From positions 1 through 53,376 of the forward strand of contig JAAYPI010000127.1 in NCBI GenBank assembly GCA_012519885.1: 53,376 nt of DNA. Reading direction: 5' to 3'. The notes beneath the pieces are model-generated. The model saw only the letters and a program-made list of their open reading frames with translations. It was not told where the DNA came from and ran no database searches. The translations under genes and the position numbers were made by a program. Positions 24,195 through 32,699 of this stretch are shown here, piece by piece. The number at the start of each line of letters is the position of its first letter. Position 1 is the first letter of the stretch. The DNA comes from Bacteroidales bacterium (lineage in GTDB: Bacteria > Bacteroidota > Bacteroidia > Bacteroidales > Paludibacteraceae).

Positions 24195-25661
24195 TTATAG
24201 CGACCATTCAAATCCTTCTTTTGTATCTTTGATGCTAAAACCAAGAGTTGTTAATTCGTTTCTGATTTTATCTGATAGGGCAAAATCTTTGTTTCTTTTG
24301 GCTTCTAATCGTAGCTCAAGCAACAAGTCAATTGCTTTTTGGTATGCCTCGTGTTGAGTATTGTCTTTGGTTGTTTGTTGTAATCCTAATATGTCTTCAA
24401 CAAATAACTTGAATACTGATTTTAGTTCTGCTACATCCTTTGCACTTAAGCTGGCTTTTCCATCTGCCACAGTGTTAATGGCTTTTGAGGCTTCAAAAAG
24501 ATGTGATAATACTATCGGTGTATTTAGATCATCTTTCATAGCCTCTTCGCATTTAGCTCGCAAACCAGATACATCGATAGTAGATGTGGCTGAAGGAGTT
24601 ATTTTTTGCAAGCGTGCATACGTTTCAAGCAACTTGTTAAGTCCTTTTTCAGAAGCTTGTAATGCTTCGTTGCTAAAATCTACGGTGCTACGATAATGTG
24701 CTTGAAGAATAAAAAAGCGAATGGTCATGGCTGAAAATGCTTGTGAAAGCAGTGGATGCGAACCTCCAAAAAACTCATCTAATGTAATAAAATTACCTAG
24801 CGATTTGCCCATTTTCTGCCCATTAATAGTAATCATATTGTTGTGCATCCAGTAACGTACAGTTTCTTTGCCTAAAGCGGCTGTCGATTGTGCAATTTCG
24901 CACTCATGATGAGGAAAAACTAAATCCATACCTCCGCCATGTATGTCAAATTCTTCTCCTAAGTACTTCGTGCCCATAGCCGAACACTCCATGTGCCAGC
25001 CCGGAAAACCATCGCTCCATGGCGATTTCCATCGCATAATATGTTCTGGCGATGCTTTTTTCCACAAGGCAAAATCCACACTTTTCTTTTTTTCAATTTG
25101 CCCGTCAAGTGTTCGTGTTGTTTCAAGAAGTTCTTCTATATTTCTTCCTGACAATTTTCCGTAGTGGTACTGTTTGTTGTATTTTTCTACATCAAAATAT
25201 ACCGAACCCTCACTTTGGTAGGCAAAACCTGCATCAATAATTTTTTGTGTAAATTCAATTTGCTCCATAATGTGTCCAGACGCATGTGGCTCAATACTTG
25301 GTGGCAATACATTCAATTGCTCCATGGCTTTGCGGTATCTATTTAGGTAGAATTGAACAATCTCCATGGGTTCTTTTTGTTCTACTCTAGCTTTTTTTGC
25401 AACCTTATCTTCTCCTTCATCTGCGTCATGCTCAAGATGTCCTACGTCTGTTATGTTGCGTACATAACGCACCTTATAGCCTAAATGGGTTAAGTAACGA
25501 AACAGTAAATCAAAAGTAATAGCGGGTCGTGCATGACCTAAATGAGCATCGCCATATACAGTTGGTCCACATACATACAAGCCCACATTTGGGCTATGAA
25601 TGGGTATAAAAACTTCTTTCTTTCGAGTTAGTGTGTTATAAATTTGCAATGTATGTTCCAT
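24195..25661 (-). CDS. cysS: Cysteinyl-tRNA synthetase
   Basis: Charges tRNA-Cys. 488 residues, class I fold. Zinc ligands C31, C226, H251 and E255 are in place ([23 protein letters not shown]). The HIGH signature reads HLGH (40-43) and the KMSKS loop is KMGKS (283-287). An in-frame ATG-less extension reaches 25691, but MEHTLQIYN at 25661 is the usual start, and the -7 box TAATTTTG lies only 28 bp upstream, giving a short leader without room for a T-box. The thioesterase gene follows in the same direction. Confidence 0.97.
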   Translation of the reverse strand: MEHTLQIYNTLTRKKEVFIPIHSPNVGLYVCGPTVYGDAHLGHARPAITFDLLFRYLTHLGYKVRYVRNITDVGHLEHDADEGEDKVAKKARVEQKEPMEIVQFYLNRYRKAMEQLNVLPPSIEPHASGHIMEQIEFTQKIIDAGFAYQSEGSVYFDVEKYNKQYHYGKLSGRNIEELLETTRTLDGQIEKKKSVDFALWKKASPEHIMRWKSPWSDGFPGWHMECSAMGTKYLGEEFDIHGGGMDLVFPHHECEIAQSTAALGKETVRYWMHNNMITINGQKMGKSLGNFITLDEFFGGSHPLLSQAFSAMTIRFFILQAHYRSTVDFSNEALQASEKGLNKLLETYARLQKITPSATSTIDVSGLRAKCEEAMKDDLNTPIVLSHLFEASKAINTVADGKASLSAKDVAELKSVFKLFVEDILGLQQTTKDNTQHEAYQKAIDLLLELRLEAKRNKDFALSDKIRNELTTLGFSIKDTKEGFEWSL

Positions 25662-25688
25662 AATTTCAACTGATTGTTTTCTTTCCTG

Positions 25689-25696
25689 CAAAATTA
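25689..25696 (-). promoter_or_regulatory. -7 box of cysS
   Basis: TAATTTTG on the minus strand, 28 bp before the chosen cysS ATG; fits TAnnTTTG. Confidence 0.5.
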
Positions 25697-25747
25697 CATA
25701 TTTTATTCTACTATAATTATGCTTTTATACAAGAATTCTTCATATTT

Positions 25748-26131
25748 CTAAGATTTCTTAAACGAATTTCCTCTAACGATTGCAATTAAGTCGTTTGTTG
25801 CCTCAAGTCGTATTTCTACATCGTATGTTGCGATAGTTCTACCTGCAGAAACCTGTTTAGATATTCCAATAAGTGTTCCTTCCTTGGCAGATTTTACATA
25901 GTGAATACTTGCACTCATCGTTACATGAGCTCCTCCAAGAGAGTTGACGGCTGCCCCTAAAGTGAAATCTGCTAAGGTAAATAAGGCTCCACCATGCACC
26001 AGATTCAAGCCGTTTAGATGCATGTTTCTTATTTCCATTTTTGCGATTGCTTCTCCATTTTTTGCTTCGACTAATTTAATACCCGAGTTTTTTGCAAATT
26101 GGTCGTAATGAATATGTTCTTTTTCTTCCAT
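25748..26131 (-). CDS. PaaI-family hot-dog thioesterase
   Basis: 127 residues. Hot-dog motif LNLVHGGALFTLADFTLGAAVNS (about 42-64), with the His-Gly-Gly and Asp of PaaI-like acyl-CoA thioesterases. The later VSAGRTIATYDVEI strand is also typical. It is closer to canonical PaaI than the protein encoded at 23706-24176 and differs from it throughout, so the two are paralogues in a broad sense only. A strong terminator separates it from the upstream OmpA gene, so it must have its own promoter, though no clear -7 box is visible. Confidence 0.85.
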   Translation of the reverse strand: MEEKEHIHYDQFAKNSGIKLVEAKNGEAIAKMEIRNMHLNGLNLVHGGALFTLADFTLGAAVNSLGGAHVTMSASIHYVKSAKEGTLIGISKQVSAGRTIATYDVEIRLEATNDLIAIVRGNSFKKS

Positions 26132-26148
26132 TATATGTTGTTATTGTT

Positions 26149-26185
26149 AAAAAAGCCCTGACGTCATGTTGACTCAGGGCTTTTT
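26149..26185 (-). terminator. Terminator of the OmpA gene
   Basis: AAAAGCCCTGA (26151-26161) pairs with TCAGGGCTTTT (26174-26184). The stem continues inward through GTCA/TGAC with one bulged C and a TGT loop. U tract on the minus strand. Confidence 0.9.
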
Positions 26186-26210
26186 CTATTAATTAAAGAC
26201 TACAATCTTT

Positions 26211-27578
26211 TTATTTCATTTTGCTGAACACAAAGTCAGTTCTTCTGTTCTTTTGGTTAGCATTTGGTGGATTGGTCATTCTTCCTTGTGGATTCAAGGT
26301 GATTCTTGAAGGATCAATGCCATGTTTGTTTACTAACTCTTGCTTAACAACTTCACCACGAGAAGTACTCAAACGTAAGTTGTAGTTGTGGCTACCAGGG
26401 TAGTCAGCATATCCTCTAAGTTCTACTTTCAATAATGGGTTTGATTTTAATTTTTGAGCCGCTTTTGCAATATTGTCGATAGAACGTTTTGTCAAGTTCT
26501 TTTTATCAAATGCAAAGTAAACAGACATGTCGTAATCAACTTCTTCTTCTTGCATTTTAGCTAATTCTTCGTAAAACTCAGTAGCTTTCAATACTTCATA
26601 AGGAAGGCTTTCTCCCCAATAGTTTACAAACGAACCTGCAGGTGTATTTGGTTCTCTATCTCTCCAATCTGGAACTCCGTCACCATCAGCATCTGGTTGG
26701 TCAGAAAGTAATCTTTCTACCTCGTTCATGCGTGGAGTTAAATCATTTGTAACAACACTATCAAGATCATCTACCTTGTTGTTTAATGAATCAAGCTTGT
26801 CAAGAATTTCTCTCTCCTTAGTTTCTTCTTGTCTAAATTTATCAGCAGTTATGTTTCTGATATGACCATCTTTTTGTCCAGAAGCAAATTTATAACGTAA
26901 ACTAGCAGTTCCTAATAAGAAATTATCGTTTTGAACGCCTCTAACGTAGGCTTCTCCTTCATAATTATCTTTGTTTGTTGCTCTATAGTGAACATTTAAA
27001 CCCACTGCTAATGGTTTAGAAATATTATATTCAAAGTTCAAAGACATAGGAACTAACAACGAACGTCCATCTTCAATTTCTTTTGGAGTTCTTGCAAAAG
27101 TCCAACCACCTGGAGGGATACTAGCTGGTACTATATTGGATTGAGACACATTATAGAAAGAAGCACCTAAACCAATGTTTGCATAGACATTAAACCTCCA
27201 TGTTTTTCTATACACATTTAATAAATTAGTTAGATTTAAAGAAGTAAATATATGTGCTTGATGCGATCCTCCTTCAAAGTCAAATTCTCCGTAATTAGAC
27301 CACCATCCTTGACTTGTTGAAGTTGAATACCCAGAATAAGGCATATATTGGTATTCAAAACCCAATCCCCAAAATGGAGTAAATGTATATTCAACTCCTA
27401 ATCCAGCTGTCCAATGGATATCTGCTCCAGGGTTTATTTGATTGTATCTTTGTGAAACGTCTCCGTCAAACTGAGAAGCTCCTCCATCGATATAAACAGA
27501 CCAATGAGTGTAGTCTGCAGCTGATAACGAAGTTATCGTTAGCACAGAAACTATCAAAAATGTAAATAACTTTTTCAT
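26211..27578 (-). CDS. OmpA-family outer-membrane protein
   Basis: 455 residues. A signal peptide (1-20, ends LSA-A) leads into an eight-strand-like beta-barrel (about 25-235). A short coiled coil with DKLDSLNNKVDDLDSVV (about 262-278) and a calcium-type thrombospondin-3 repeat DADGDGVPDWRD (about 294-305) follow. The C-terminal OmpA peptidoglycan-binding domain (about 345-455) has RGYADYPGSHNYNLRLS and the final NRRTDFVF. It should anchor the outer membrane to peptidoglycan. Flanked by its own -7 box (27609-27616) and terminator, it is probably monocistronic and strongly expressed. Confidence 0.93.
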   Translation of the reverse strand: MKKLFTFLIVSVLTITSLSAADYTHWSVYIDGGASQFDGDVSQRYNQINPGADIHWTAGLGVEYTFTPFWGLGFEYQYMPYSGYSTSTSQGWWSNYGEFDFEGGSHQAHIFTSLNLTNLLNVYRKTWRFNVYANIGLGASFYNVSQSNIVPASIPPGGWTFARTPKEIEDGRSLLVPMSLNFEYNISKPLAVGLNVHYRATNKDNYEGEAYVRGVQNDNFLLGTASLRYKFASGQKDGHIRNITADKFRQEETKEREILDKLDSLNNKVDDLDSVVTNDLTPRMNEVERLLSDQPDADGDGVPDWRDREPNTPAGSFVNYWGESLPYEVLKATEFYEELAKMQEEEVDYDMSVYFAFDKKNLTKRSIDNIAKAAQKLKSNPLLKVELRGYADYPGSHNYNLRLSTSRGEVVKQELVNKHGIDPSRITLNPQGRMTNPPNANQKNRRTDFVFSKMK

Positions 27579-27608
27579 ATAACGTGTTTTAGTTAATTAT
27601 TCAGGGGA

Positions 27609-27616
27609 CAAATATA
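27609..27616 (-). promoter_or_regulatory. -7 box of the OmpA gene
   Basis: TATATTTG on the minus strand, 31 bp before the ATG. No -33 TTTG at the ideal spacing. Confidence 0.5.
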
Positions 27617-27683
27617 AAAACAATATTTTTATTTTTTTCTTTTTTTTCAATAAAATTTTCATTTTTGCCTAATTTTTAGACTA

Positions 27684-29012
27684 TTACTCGCAAATTTCAC
27701 CTAAAAGTGTTGCTACCGTGGCATCTTTAATTCGTATTTTGGCGTATTCGCCGATTTTTTTGTTTTCTTTATTAAATACGACGACTTTATTTTCCGAGGA
27801 TTTTCCAAAAAGCTGATTGCGTGATTTTTTTGAATATCCCTCGATTAAAACTTCAACAATTTTTCCAAGATCTTTTTGGTTACTTTCTTTGGAAAGTTTG
27901 TTTTGTAAATCAACAACCTCTTGCAGTCTCGATAATTTGATTGCCTCTGGAACATTATCTTCGAGGTGTTTAGCTGCGTATGTGCCACTTCGTTCGGAGT
28001 ATTTAAACATAAAGGCGTTGTCAAATCCAACTTCTTGCATAAGTGAAAGCGTTTCTTGATGGTCGGCTTCTGTTTCAGAATGGAATCCTGTAAAAACATC
28101 AGTGGTTATACCACATTCTGGGATAATGCGTTTTATCATAGCAATTTTTTGCAAATATTCTTCACGAGTATATTTTCTATTCATTAAGGACAATATACGA
28201 TTACTACCTGATTGTACAGGTAGATGAATGTGTTTGCATAAATTATGGTATGTGGCAATAGTGCGAATTAATTCTTCGCTAATATCTTTTGGGTGAGAAG
28301 TGGTGAAGCGGATTCTTGTATCAGGGAATGTGTTTGCAGCCATTGCAAGTAAATCTGGAAACGTGTACTTGTTGTCTTCAGATGAATCAAGGTATGAATT
28401 TACATTTTGACCTAAGAATGTTATTTCTTTGTAACCTTTGGCTACTAAATCTTTCATTTCGTTAATAATACTTGTAGCAGGGCGACTTCTTTCTCTGCCT
28501 CGTGTGTACGGAACAATGCAATAAGAACAAAAATTATTACATCCTCGCATGATGGACACAAACCCACTAATTCGATTATGTCCAATACGCTGTGGTATAA
28601 TATCTTGATATGTTTCGGTTGTCGAAAGTTCAATATTTATAGCTTTCTCTCCAGATTCTACCGCTCCGATCAGATTAGGTAAATCAAGATACGCATCTGG
28701 ACCAACAACCATGTCTATGACTTTTCGTTCAAGTAAATCTTCTTTAATTCTTTCAGCCATACAGCCTAACACTCCAATAATGATATCTTTTCTTTTCTTT
28801 TTTAACGATTGAAAGTAATCAAGGCGTGAAAAAGCTTTTTGTTCTGCATTGTCTCTGATGGAACAGGTGTTAATGAAGATGGCATTTGCTTCGTTTATAT
28901 TGTCTGTGAGCTCGTATCCACTCATGCCCATAATTGATGCTACAACTTCGCTGTCTGCAACGTTCATTTGACATCCGTATGTTTCTATAAATAATTTTTT
29001 TTGGTTTTTCAT
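27684..29012 (-). CDS. miaB: tRNA-2-methylthio-N6-dimethylallyladenosine synthase (MiaB)
   Basis: 442-residue radical-SAM methylthiotransferase that adds the 2-methylthio group to i6A37 of tRNAs. The N-terminal UPF0004 domain has three auxiliary-cluster cysteines C14, C50 and C84 (TYGCQMN, NTCSIRDNA, LGCMAER). The radical-SAM CX3CX2C is GCNNFCSYC (C158, C162, C165), followed by the MiaB-typical YTRGRERSRP. The TRAM domain closes the protein. The ATG at 29012 is chosen because the -7 box TACCTTTG at 29037-29044 excludes the TTG at 29039. All essential cysteines present. Confidence 0.96.
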   Translation of the reverse strand: MKNQKKLFIETYGCQMNVADSEVVASIMGMSGYELTDNINEANAIFINTCSIRDNAEQKAFSRLDYFQSLKKKRKDIIIGVLGCMAERIKEDLLERKVIDMVVGPDAYLDLPNLIGAVESGEKAINIELSTTETYQDIIPQRIGHNRISGFVSIMRGCNNFCSYCIVPYTRGRERSRPATSIINEMKDLVAKGYKEITFLGQNVNSYLDSSEDNKYTFPDLLAMAANTFPDTRIRFTTSHPKDISEELIRTIATYHNLCKHIHLPVQSGSNRILSLMNRKYTREEYLQKIAMIKRIIPECGITTDVFTGFHSETEADHQETLSLMQEVGFDNAFMFKYSERSGTYAAKHLEDNVPEAIKLSRLQEVVDLQNKLSKESNQKDLGKIVEVLIEGYSKKSRNQLFGKSSENKVVVFNKENKKIGEYAKIRIKDATVATLLGEICE

Positions 29013-29036
29013 TTTATGTCCGAAATAATTAGGGTA

Positions 29037-29044
29037 CAAAGGTA
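29037..29044 (-). promoter_or_regulatory. -7 box of miaB
   Basis: TACCTTTG on the minus strand, 25 bp before the ATG, giving a leader of under 20 bases. Confidence 0.6.
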
Positions 29045-29120
29045 TGTTTTTTATTTTTTATAGTGAATATTCTTGGAATATTTAGCTAAAACAACGAATA
29101 AGCGTTAAATAAGGTTAAAA

Positions 29121-29164
29121 ATGCAAACGTTTGCATTGGAAATTACGCAAACGTTTGCGTAATT
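29121..29164. promoter_or_regulatory. Two perfect palindromes with core GCAAACGTTTGC
   Basis: 29121-29136 is a 16-bp perfect palindrome (ATGCAAAC and its complement). 29141-29164 is a 24-bp perfect palindrome (AATTACGCAAAC and its complement). Both share the 12-bp core GCAAACGTTTGC with centre-to-centre distance 24 bp. A central CG in an even palindrome is typical of LacI-family operators. No LacI-family gene is in the window. They sit 110 bp from miaB and overlap a possible -33 TTTG (29154-29157) pointing right. Confidence 0.7.
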
Positions 29165-29176
29165 CAAAACAAATGC

Positions 29177-29271
29177 TTTTCTTTGTATCAAGAAAAAGAA
29201 ACAATGATTTTTTTCATAGTTAAGGTTTAGGTTAGGTTAAAAGGGGGGCAGCGGCTCTCCTTTTAATTTTT
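29177..29271 (+). ncRNA. Candidate small RNA ending at a GC-rich hairpin
   Basis: TTTCTTTG (29178-29185), one base off TAnnTTTG, has TTTG exactly 20 bp upstream inside the second palindrome. Transcription from about 29192 would reach a 12-bp hairpin (29237-29248 with 29255-29266, two G-U pairs, loop CAGCGG) followed by a U-rich stretch, giving an RNA of about 80 bases. The -7-like box also lies in a small inverted repeat (TTTTCTT/AAGAAAA), so it could be something else. No reading frame of note. Confidence 0.35.
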
Positions 29272-29300
29272 GGTATCTAGTTAATTTTTTATTATCTTTG
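29269..29300 (+). promoter_or_regulatory. Promoter of the small membrane-protein gene
   Basis: TTTG (29269-29272), exactly 20 bp, then TATCTTTG (29293-29300). This is an ideal Bacteroidetes promoter, 28 bp before the ATG at 29329. Confidence 0.75.
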
Positions 29301-29328
29301 TAGTACACATTCATTATACACAAATACA

Positions 29329-29685
29329 ATGTCAATATCCACCATTATTTTTATCGTTGTTTTTATTCTATTCATAATACGTAAGTTGGGGAGTAAAAAA
29401 GAAGTAGTAGCACAGGTCCCTCCTATTGTGCATAAGCCAAAACCATTTTTGGCTGAAAATAAAAACAAACAACCACATGCTAATAACACTAAATCTTCCC
29501 AAGCGACTAATTTAAACAACACAAGTTTTTCTGATATGTCAACGATATCAGAAAAAAAACTGCCTCGAGATGAAAAACTACATAATGTTGTCGAAATTAG
29601 TACTGATAATGATTTTACCTTACATCAGGAGGATTTGAAAAAGGCAATTGTGTATGCCGAAATTATCAACAGGAAGTACGAATAG
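29329..29685 (+). CDS. Single-pass membrane protein with polar tail, unknown
   Basis: 118 residues, no recognised family. One N-terminal hydrophobic helix (about 4-18, ISTIIFIVVFILFII) acts as an anchor. It is followed by a basic patch, a Pro/Lys/Asn-rich linker and a cytoplasmic, more ordered C-terminus (FTLHQEDLKKAIVYAEIINRKYE). That last helical segment recurs in small Bacteroidetes membrane proteins of unknown role (impression, not searched). It has a textbook promoter and stands alone upstream of greA. Confidence 0.7.
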   Translation: MSISTIIFIVVFILFIIRKLGSKKEVVAQVPPIVHKPKPFLAENKNKQPHANNTKSSQATNLNNTSFSDMSTISEKKLPRDEKLHNVVEISTDNDFTLHQEDLKKAIVYAEIINRKYE

Positions 29686-29742
29686 AATTCTTAGCTCAAA
29701 GATTTATTCGATGAAATATTTTTTTCTTTGAAAAGAAAGCTT

Positions 29743-29750
29743 TATCTTTG
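29743..29750 (+). promoter_or_regulatory. -7 box of greA
   Basis: TATCTTTG, 105 bp before greA, leaving a leader of about 100 bases that contains the hairpin at 29773-29802. Confidence 0.55.
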
Positions 29751-29772
29751 CCGGAGTAATTACAAACACAAC

Positions 29773-29808
29773 AGAGAGTCTCGATTAATTTCGAGATTCT
29801 CTTTATTT
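29773..29808 (+). terminator. Hairpin in the greA leader, terminator- or attenuator-like
   Basis: AGAGAGTCTCGA (29773-29784) and TCGAGATTCTCT (29791-29802) form a 12-bp stem with one G-U pair, followed by TTATTTAT. It lies after the -7 box at 29743 and before the greA ATG. It may stop a short transcript, attenuate greA, or end read-through from the gene at 29329-29685. Confidence 0.5.
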
Positions 29809-29855
29809 ATGTAAATACGTTAAAGGACTATTTTTTTAATCTAAATTATTTTATT

Positions 29856-30326
29856 ATGAGTATTACGTACATGACCAAAGAAGGGTACAAGAAAATGATG
29901 GATGAACTAAATCATTTGGAATCGGTGGAACGCCCTAACATTTCGATGCAAATTGCAGAGGCTCGTGACAAGGGAGACTTGTCTGAAAATGCTGAATATG
30001 ATGCGGCAAAAGAGGCTCAAGGAATGCTGGAATTGAAAATTGCTCAGCTAAAAGAAACAGTGAAAAATGCTCGTATTATCAGTGAAAAAGATTTAAATAC
30101 AGATTATGTTCAGATTTTAAACAAAGTACGTATACGTAATTTGAAAAATAACCAGGAGCTTACTTATACTCTTGTGTCTGAGCAAGAAGCAAGTTTGAAA
30201 GAAGGAAAGATAGCGGTTAACACTCCAGTGGCTAAGGCATTATTAGGAAAAAAAGTAGGAGAGATAGTCGAAGTAACAGTTCCTTCTGGTGTATTACGAT
30301 TGGAAATAATAAATATTTCTTTTTAA
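29856..30326 (+). CDS. greA: Transcription elongation factor GreA
   Basis: 156 residues, normal length. The N-terminal coiled coil (about 10-75) enters the RNA polymerase secondary channel. The tip carries the catalytic acidic pair in DKGDLSENAEYDAAKEAQ (D41, E44) that stimulates cleavage of backtracked RNA. The C-terminal FKBP-like domain ends GVLRLEIINISF. The HIT gene follows 11 bp later and is probably co-transcribed. The leader with a stable hairpin may offer control at the elongation step. Confidence 0.96.
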   Translation: MSITYMTKEGYKKMMDELNHLESVERPNISMQIAEARDKGDLSENAEYDAAKEAQGMLELKIAQLKETVKNARIISEKDLNTDYVQILNKVRIRNLKNNQELTYTLVSEQEASLKEGKIAVNTPVAKALLGKKVGEIVEVTVPSGVLRLEIINISF

Positions 30327-30337
30327 AAAGATATACT

Positions 30338-30733
30338 ATGGCTAGTATTTTTAGTAAAATTGTTCAAGGAGAAATTCCTTGTCATAAGATAGCAGAAACC
30401 TCAGATTATCTAGCATTTTTAGATGTTCGTCCGTTAGTGAGGGGGCATGTATTGGTGATTCCAAAACAGGAAGTGTCGTATATTTTTGATTTGGAAGATA
30501 ATGTGCTGAGTGGGCTACATGTATTTGCAAAAAAAATTGCAAAAGCTATTGAAAAGGCTATTCCATGCAAAAGGGTTGGTGTTGCTGTAATTGGTTTAGA
30601 AGTGCCACATGCTCATATTCATTTAATTCCGTTGACAAAAGAATCAGATATCTATTTTTCTAATACAAAATTAGAGCTTACAGATGATGAATTAGCTTCT
30701 ATTGCCACTTCCATTAGAACATTTCTTGCCTAA
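30338..30733 (+). CDS. HIT-family nucleotide hydrolase (Hint-like)
   Basis: 131 residues. Classic histidine triad HAHIHLIP (H91, H93, H95) for hydrolysis of nucleoside phosphoramidates or related AMP conjugates. The usual N-terminus MASIFSKIVQGEIPC and the segment FLDVRPLVRGHVLVIPKQ are present. Cytoplasmic. It follows greA at 11 bp, and convergent aroK ends 54 bp away. A weak 6-bp GA-rich stem at about 30757-30790 may serve both ends. Confidence 0.94.
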   Translation: MASIFSKIVQGEIPCHKIAETSDYLAFLDVRPLVRGHVLVIPKQEVSYIFDLEDNVLSGLHVFAKKIAKAIEKAIPCKRVGVAVIGLEVPHAHIHLIPLTKESDIYFSNTKLELTDDELASIATSIRTFLA

Positions 30734-30786
30734 AGGGAGCTAACATATAATTGACAGAGGAGGAGAGTTTATAAGACTTTCCTCTT

Positions 30787-31335
30787 CTAATTTTCAACCA
30801 CATTAATAGTGAGATCGGCTTTTTTGTAATACGTACTTCTTTTAGGTAGTATTTCTTCTATAAATTCCACTATTTCTTCAGAAGTTTTATCTTTTAATAA
30901 AGGTCGTTTTGTTTTTCCTGTAATCAAACGTTGTGCAATATCAGGAGTGGGTGTTTCTAAATAGATGGTTAATCCTTTACTATTCATCAATGCCATATTA
31001 TTGTTAAAGCACGGGGTACCTCCTCCTGTTGCAATTACTACGTTTTCAATTTCCGCAATTTCTGCTAATATTTTCGTCTCAATTGTGCGAAACCCTTCTT
31101 CTCCTTTTTCAGCAAAAATTTCATTAATGGTTTTATGAAAATTATTTTCGATATATAAATCTGTATCGATAAACGAAAAATGAATTTTTTGGGATAGTTT
31201 TTTCCCAAATGTTGTTTTTCCAGTGCCCATAAAGCCAACTAAAAAAATTCTGGTACAGTTTTTTGCTATAAGAGCGGGCTGAATAATCGAGCTGATGATT
31301 GTATCAACTTTTGAGTTATTGGGCGATGTTTCCAT
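30787..31335 (-). CDS. aroK: Shikimate kinase with N-terminal extension
   Basis: 182 residues, against about 170-175 for most. Phosphorylates shikimate in aromatic amino-acid synthesis. Walker A GFMGTGKTT (34-42), shikimate-binding IDTD and EGFRTIE, the GGGTP loop and the lid with TKRPLL are all present. The catalytic fold starts near residue 28 (TRIFLVGF). The first 27 residues are an extension overlapping the 3' end of cls by 70 bp, and no other ATG lies between the cls stop and the fold. So the ATG at 31335 is used, with translation probably coupled to cls. Confidence 0.92.
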   Translation of the reverse strand: METSPNNSKVDTIISSIIQPALIAKNCTRIFLVGFMGTGKTTFGKKLSQKIHFSFIDTDLYIENNFHKTINEIFAEKGEEGFRTIETKILAEIAEIENVVIATGGGTPCFNNNMALMNSKGLTIYLETPTPDIAQRLITGKTKRPLLKDKTSEEIVEFIEEILPKRSTYYKKADLTINVVEN

Positions 31336-32699
31336 TGTGTATATTGTAAACGTTTACATTGTTTCATATCGTGTAAAAAGATATTACGTAGTTCCATGCT
31401 TTTGTCAGAGTCATACATAAATGCACTTACTTCGAAGTTTTGTTCAAAACTCCTAAAATCCATGTTTGCACTTCCGATAATTGCAAGTTCATTGTCAATA
31501 GCAATGCTTTTTGCGTGAATAAAACCTGCTTGATATTGATATACACGCACTCCAGCAGCTAGCATGGTTTTAACGAAAGATAAAGAAGCTTCTAATGATA
31601 TACGGGTGTCAGAACGACTTGGAATCATAATTCTAACGTCTATTCCAGATAATGCTGCAGATTCTAATGCATTGGATATGCTGTCATTAGGTAAAAAATA
31701 AGGTGTTTGTATATACACATATTTGGAGGCGTTTTGTATAGCGGCACAAAATCCTTGCATTATCCCTTCCCACATCGAATCTGGACCACTTCCTACTATT
31801 TGAATGGGTAGTTTATTGTATTGATCGTGTATAGCAAAATATTTTTTGTGATGTATTGCTGTTTTGGTAATATATAACCAGTCATTCAGAAATAATTGTT
31901 GTAATCCATCTACTGCATTTCCTTGTATTTTGATATGCGTATCCCTCCATATTCCCCAAGGCAAGCCTTTTGTATATCTATCTGCAATATTTACACCTCC
32001 TAAAAAGCCAATTTTCCCATCAATGATTAGTATCTTTCGGTGGTTACGATAATTTAATTTATTTGTAAAATAGGGGAATCGTAATTCGAAAAATGTTTGC
32101 AATATCACGCCTGCATTTTTCATCTCTTGTATGGTGGATCGTTTTAATCGCCAGCTACCAACATCGTCATATATTAATCGCACTTCCAGTCCTTGTTTCG
32201 ATTTTTTGATAAGCATATCTTTAAAGCGATTGCCTGTTTCATCGGTTTCAACGGCATAATATTCGGCATGGATATGTGCGGTAGCGTTATCCATAGCACT
32301 GAGTATATCGTCAAATAATTGTTTCCCATCGGTATAAATATTGACACTATTATGTGTAAATATGGAAGCATCTGTACTGTTTCTCAATAAATGAATTAAT
32401 CTTTCGTGTTTACTACAAATGTTATTTTCAGCACAAATTTCTTTAATAGATTGCCTTGTCCCAAAAGATAAAATTTTGTTTTTTAGCTTTTTTGATATAT
32501 TTCCTTGTCTATGATAACTTCTTCCCACAACAACATATAATAATAGTCCTATAAATGGGACAAAAATAAGTACCATAATCCACGCCGAAGTACGAACAGG
32601 ATGCTTGTTTTCTAACAATACAACCACAATGCTTGATACCACCGTATACACATACGTAGCAAGGAATATCAATATGAGTATGTCGGATAAAAATTCCAT
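31266..32699 (-). CDS. cls: Cardiolipin synthase (phospholipase D superfamily)
   Basis: 477 residues. Two N-terminal membrane helices (about 5-29 and 38-59) are followed by two PLD half-sites: HRKILIIDG (H220, K222, D227) and HAKSIAIDN (H395, K397, D402). It condenses two phosphatidylglycerols to cardiolipin at the inner membrane. The C-terminus RLFSPLL is the conserved family end, so the overlap with aroK is real. The ATG at 32699 shares one base with the ribD stop (TAATG) and gives the normal membrane start; a longer reading to 32786 would lie wholly inside ribD. Confidence 0.94.
   Translation of the reverse strand: MEFLSDILILIFLATYVYTVVSSIVVVLLENKHPVRTSAWIMVLIFVPFIGLLLYVVVGRSYHRQGNISKKLKNKILSFGTRQSIKEICAENNICSKHERLIHLLRNSTDASIFTHNSVNIYTDGKQLFDDILSAMDNATAHIHAEYYAVETDETGNRFKDMLIKKSKQGLEVRLIYDDVGSWRLKRSTIQEMKNAGVILQTFFELRFPYFTNKLNYRNHRKILIIDGKIGFLGGVNIADRYTKGLPWGIWRDTHIKIQGNAVDGLQQLFLNDWLYITKTAIHHKKYFAIHDQYNKLPIQIVGSGPDSMWEGIMQGFCAAIQNASKYVYIQTPYFLPNDSISNALESAALSGIDVRIMIPSRSDTRISLEASLSFVKTMLAAGVRVYQYQAGFIHAKSIAIDNELAIIGSANMDFRSFEQNFEVSAFMYDSDKSMELRNIFLHDMKQCKRLQYTQWKHRPITQKLIQSSARLFSPLL

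Noticed and set aside
25662-25747. T-box or other riboswitch before cysS
   Set aside because: The -7 box lies 28 bp from the ATG, leaving too short a leader, and no T-box hairpin is seen.
31345-31358. 14-bp perfect palindrome TGTAAACGTTTACA just before aroK, similar to the GCAAACGTTTGC sites
   Set aside because: It lies wholly within the cls reading frame (codons for Q-C-K-R-L-Q) and no promoter is seen there. One AAACGTTT palindrome can arise by chance.
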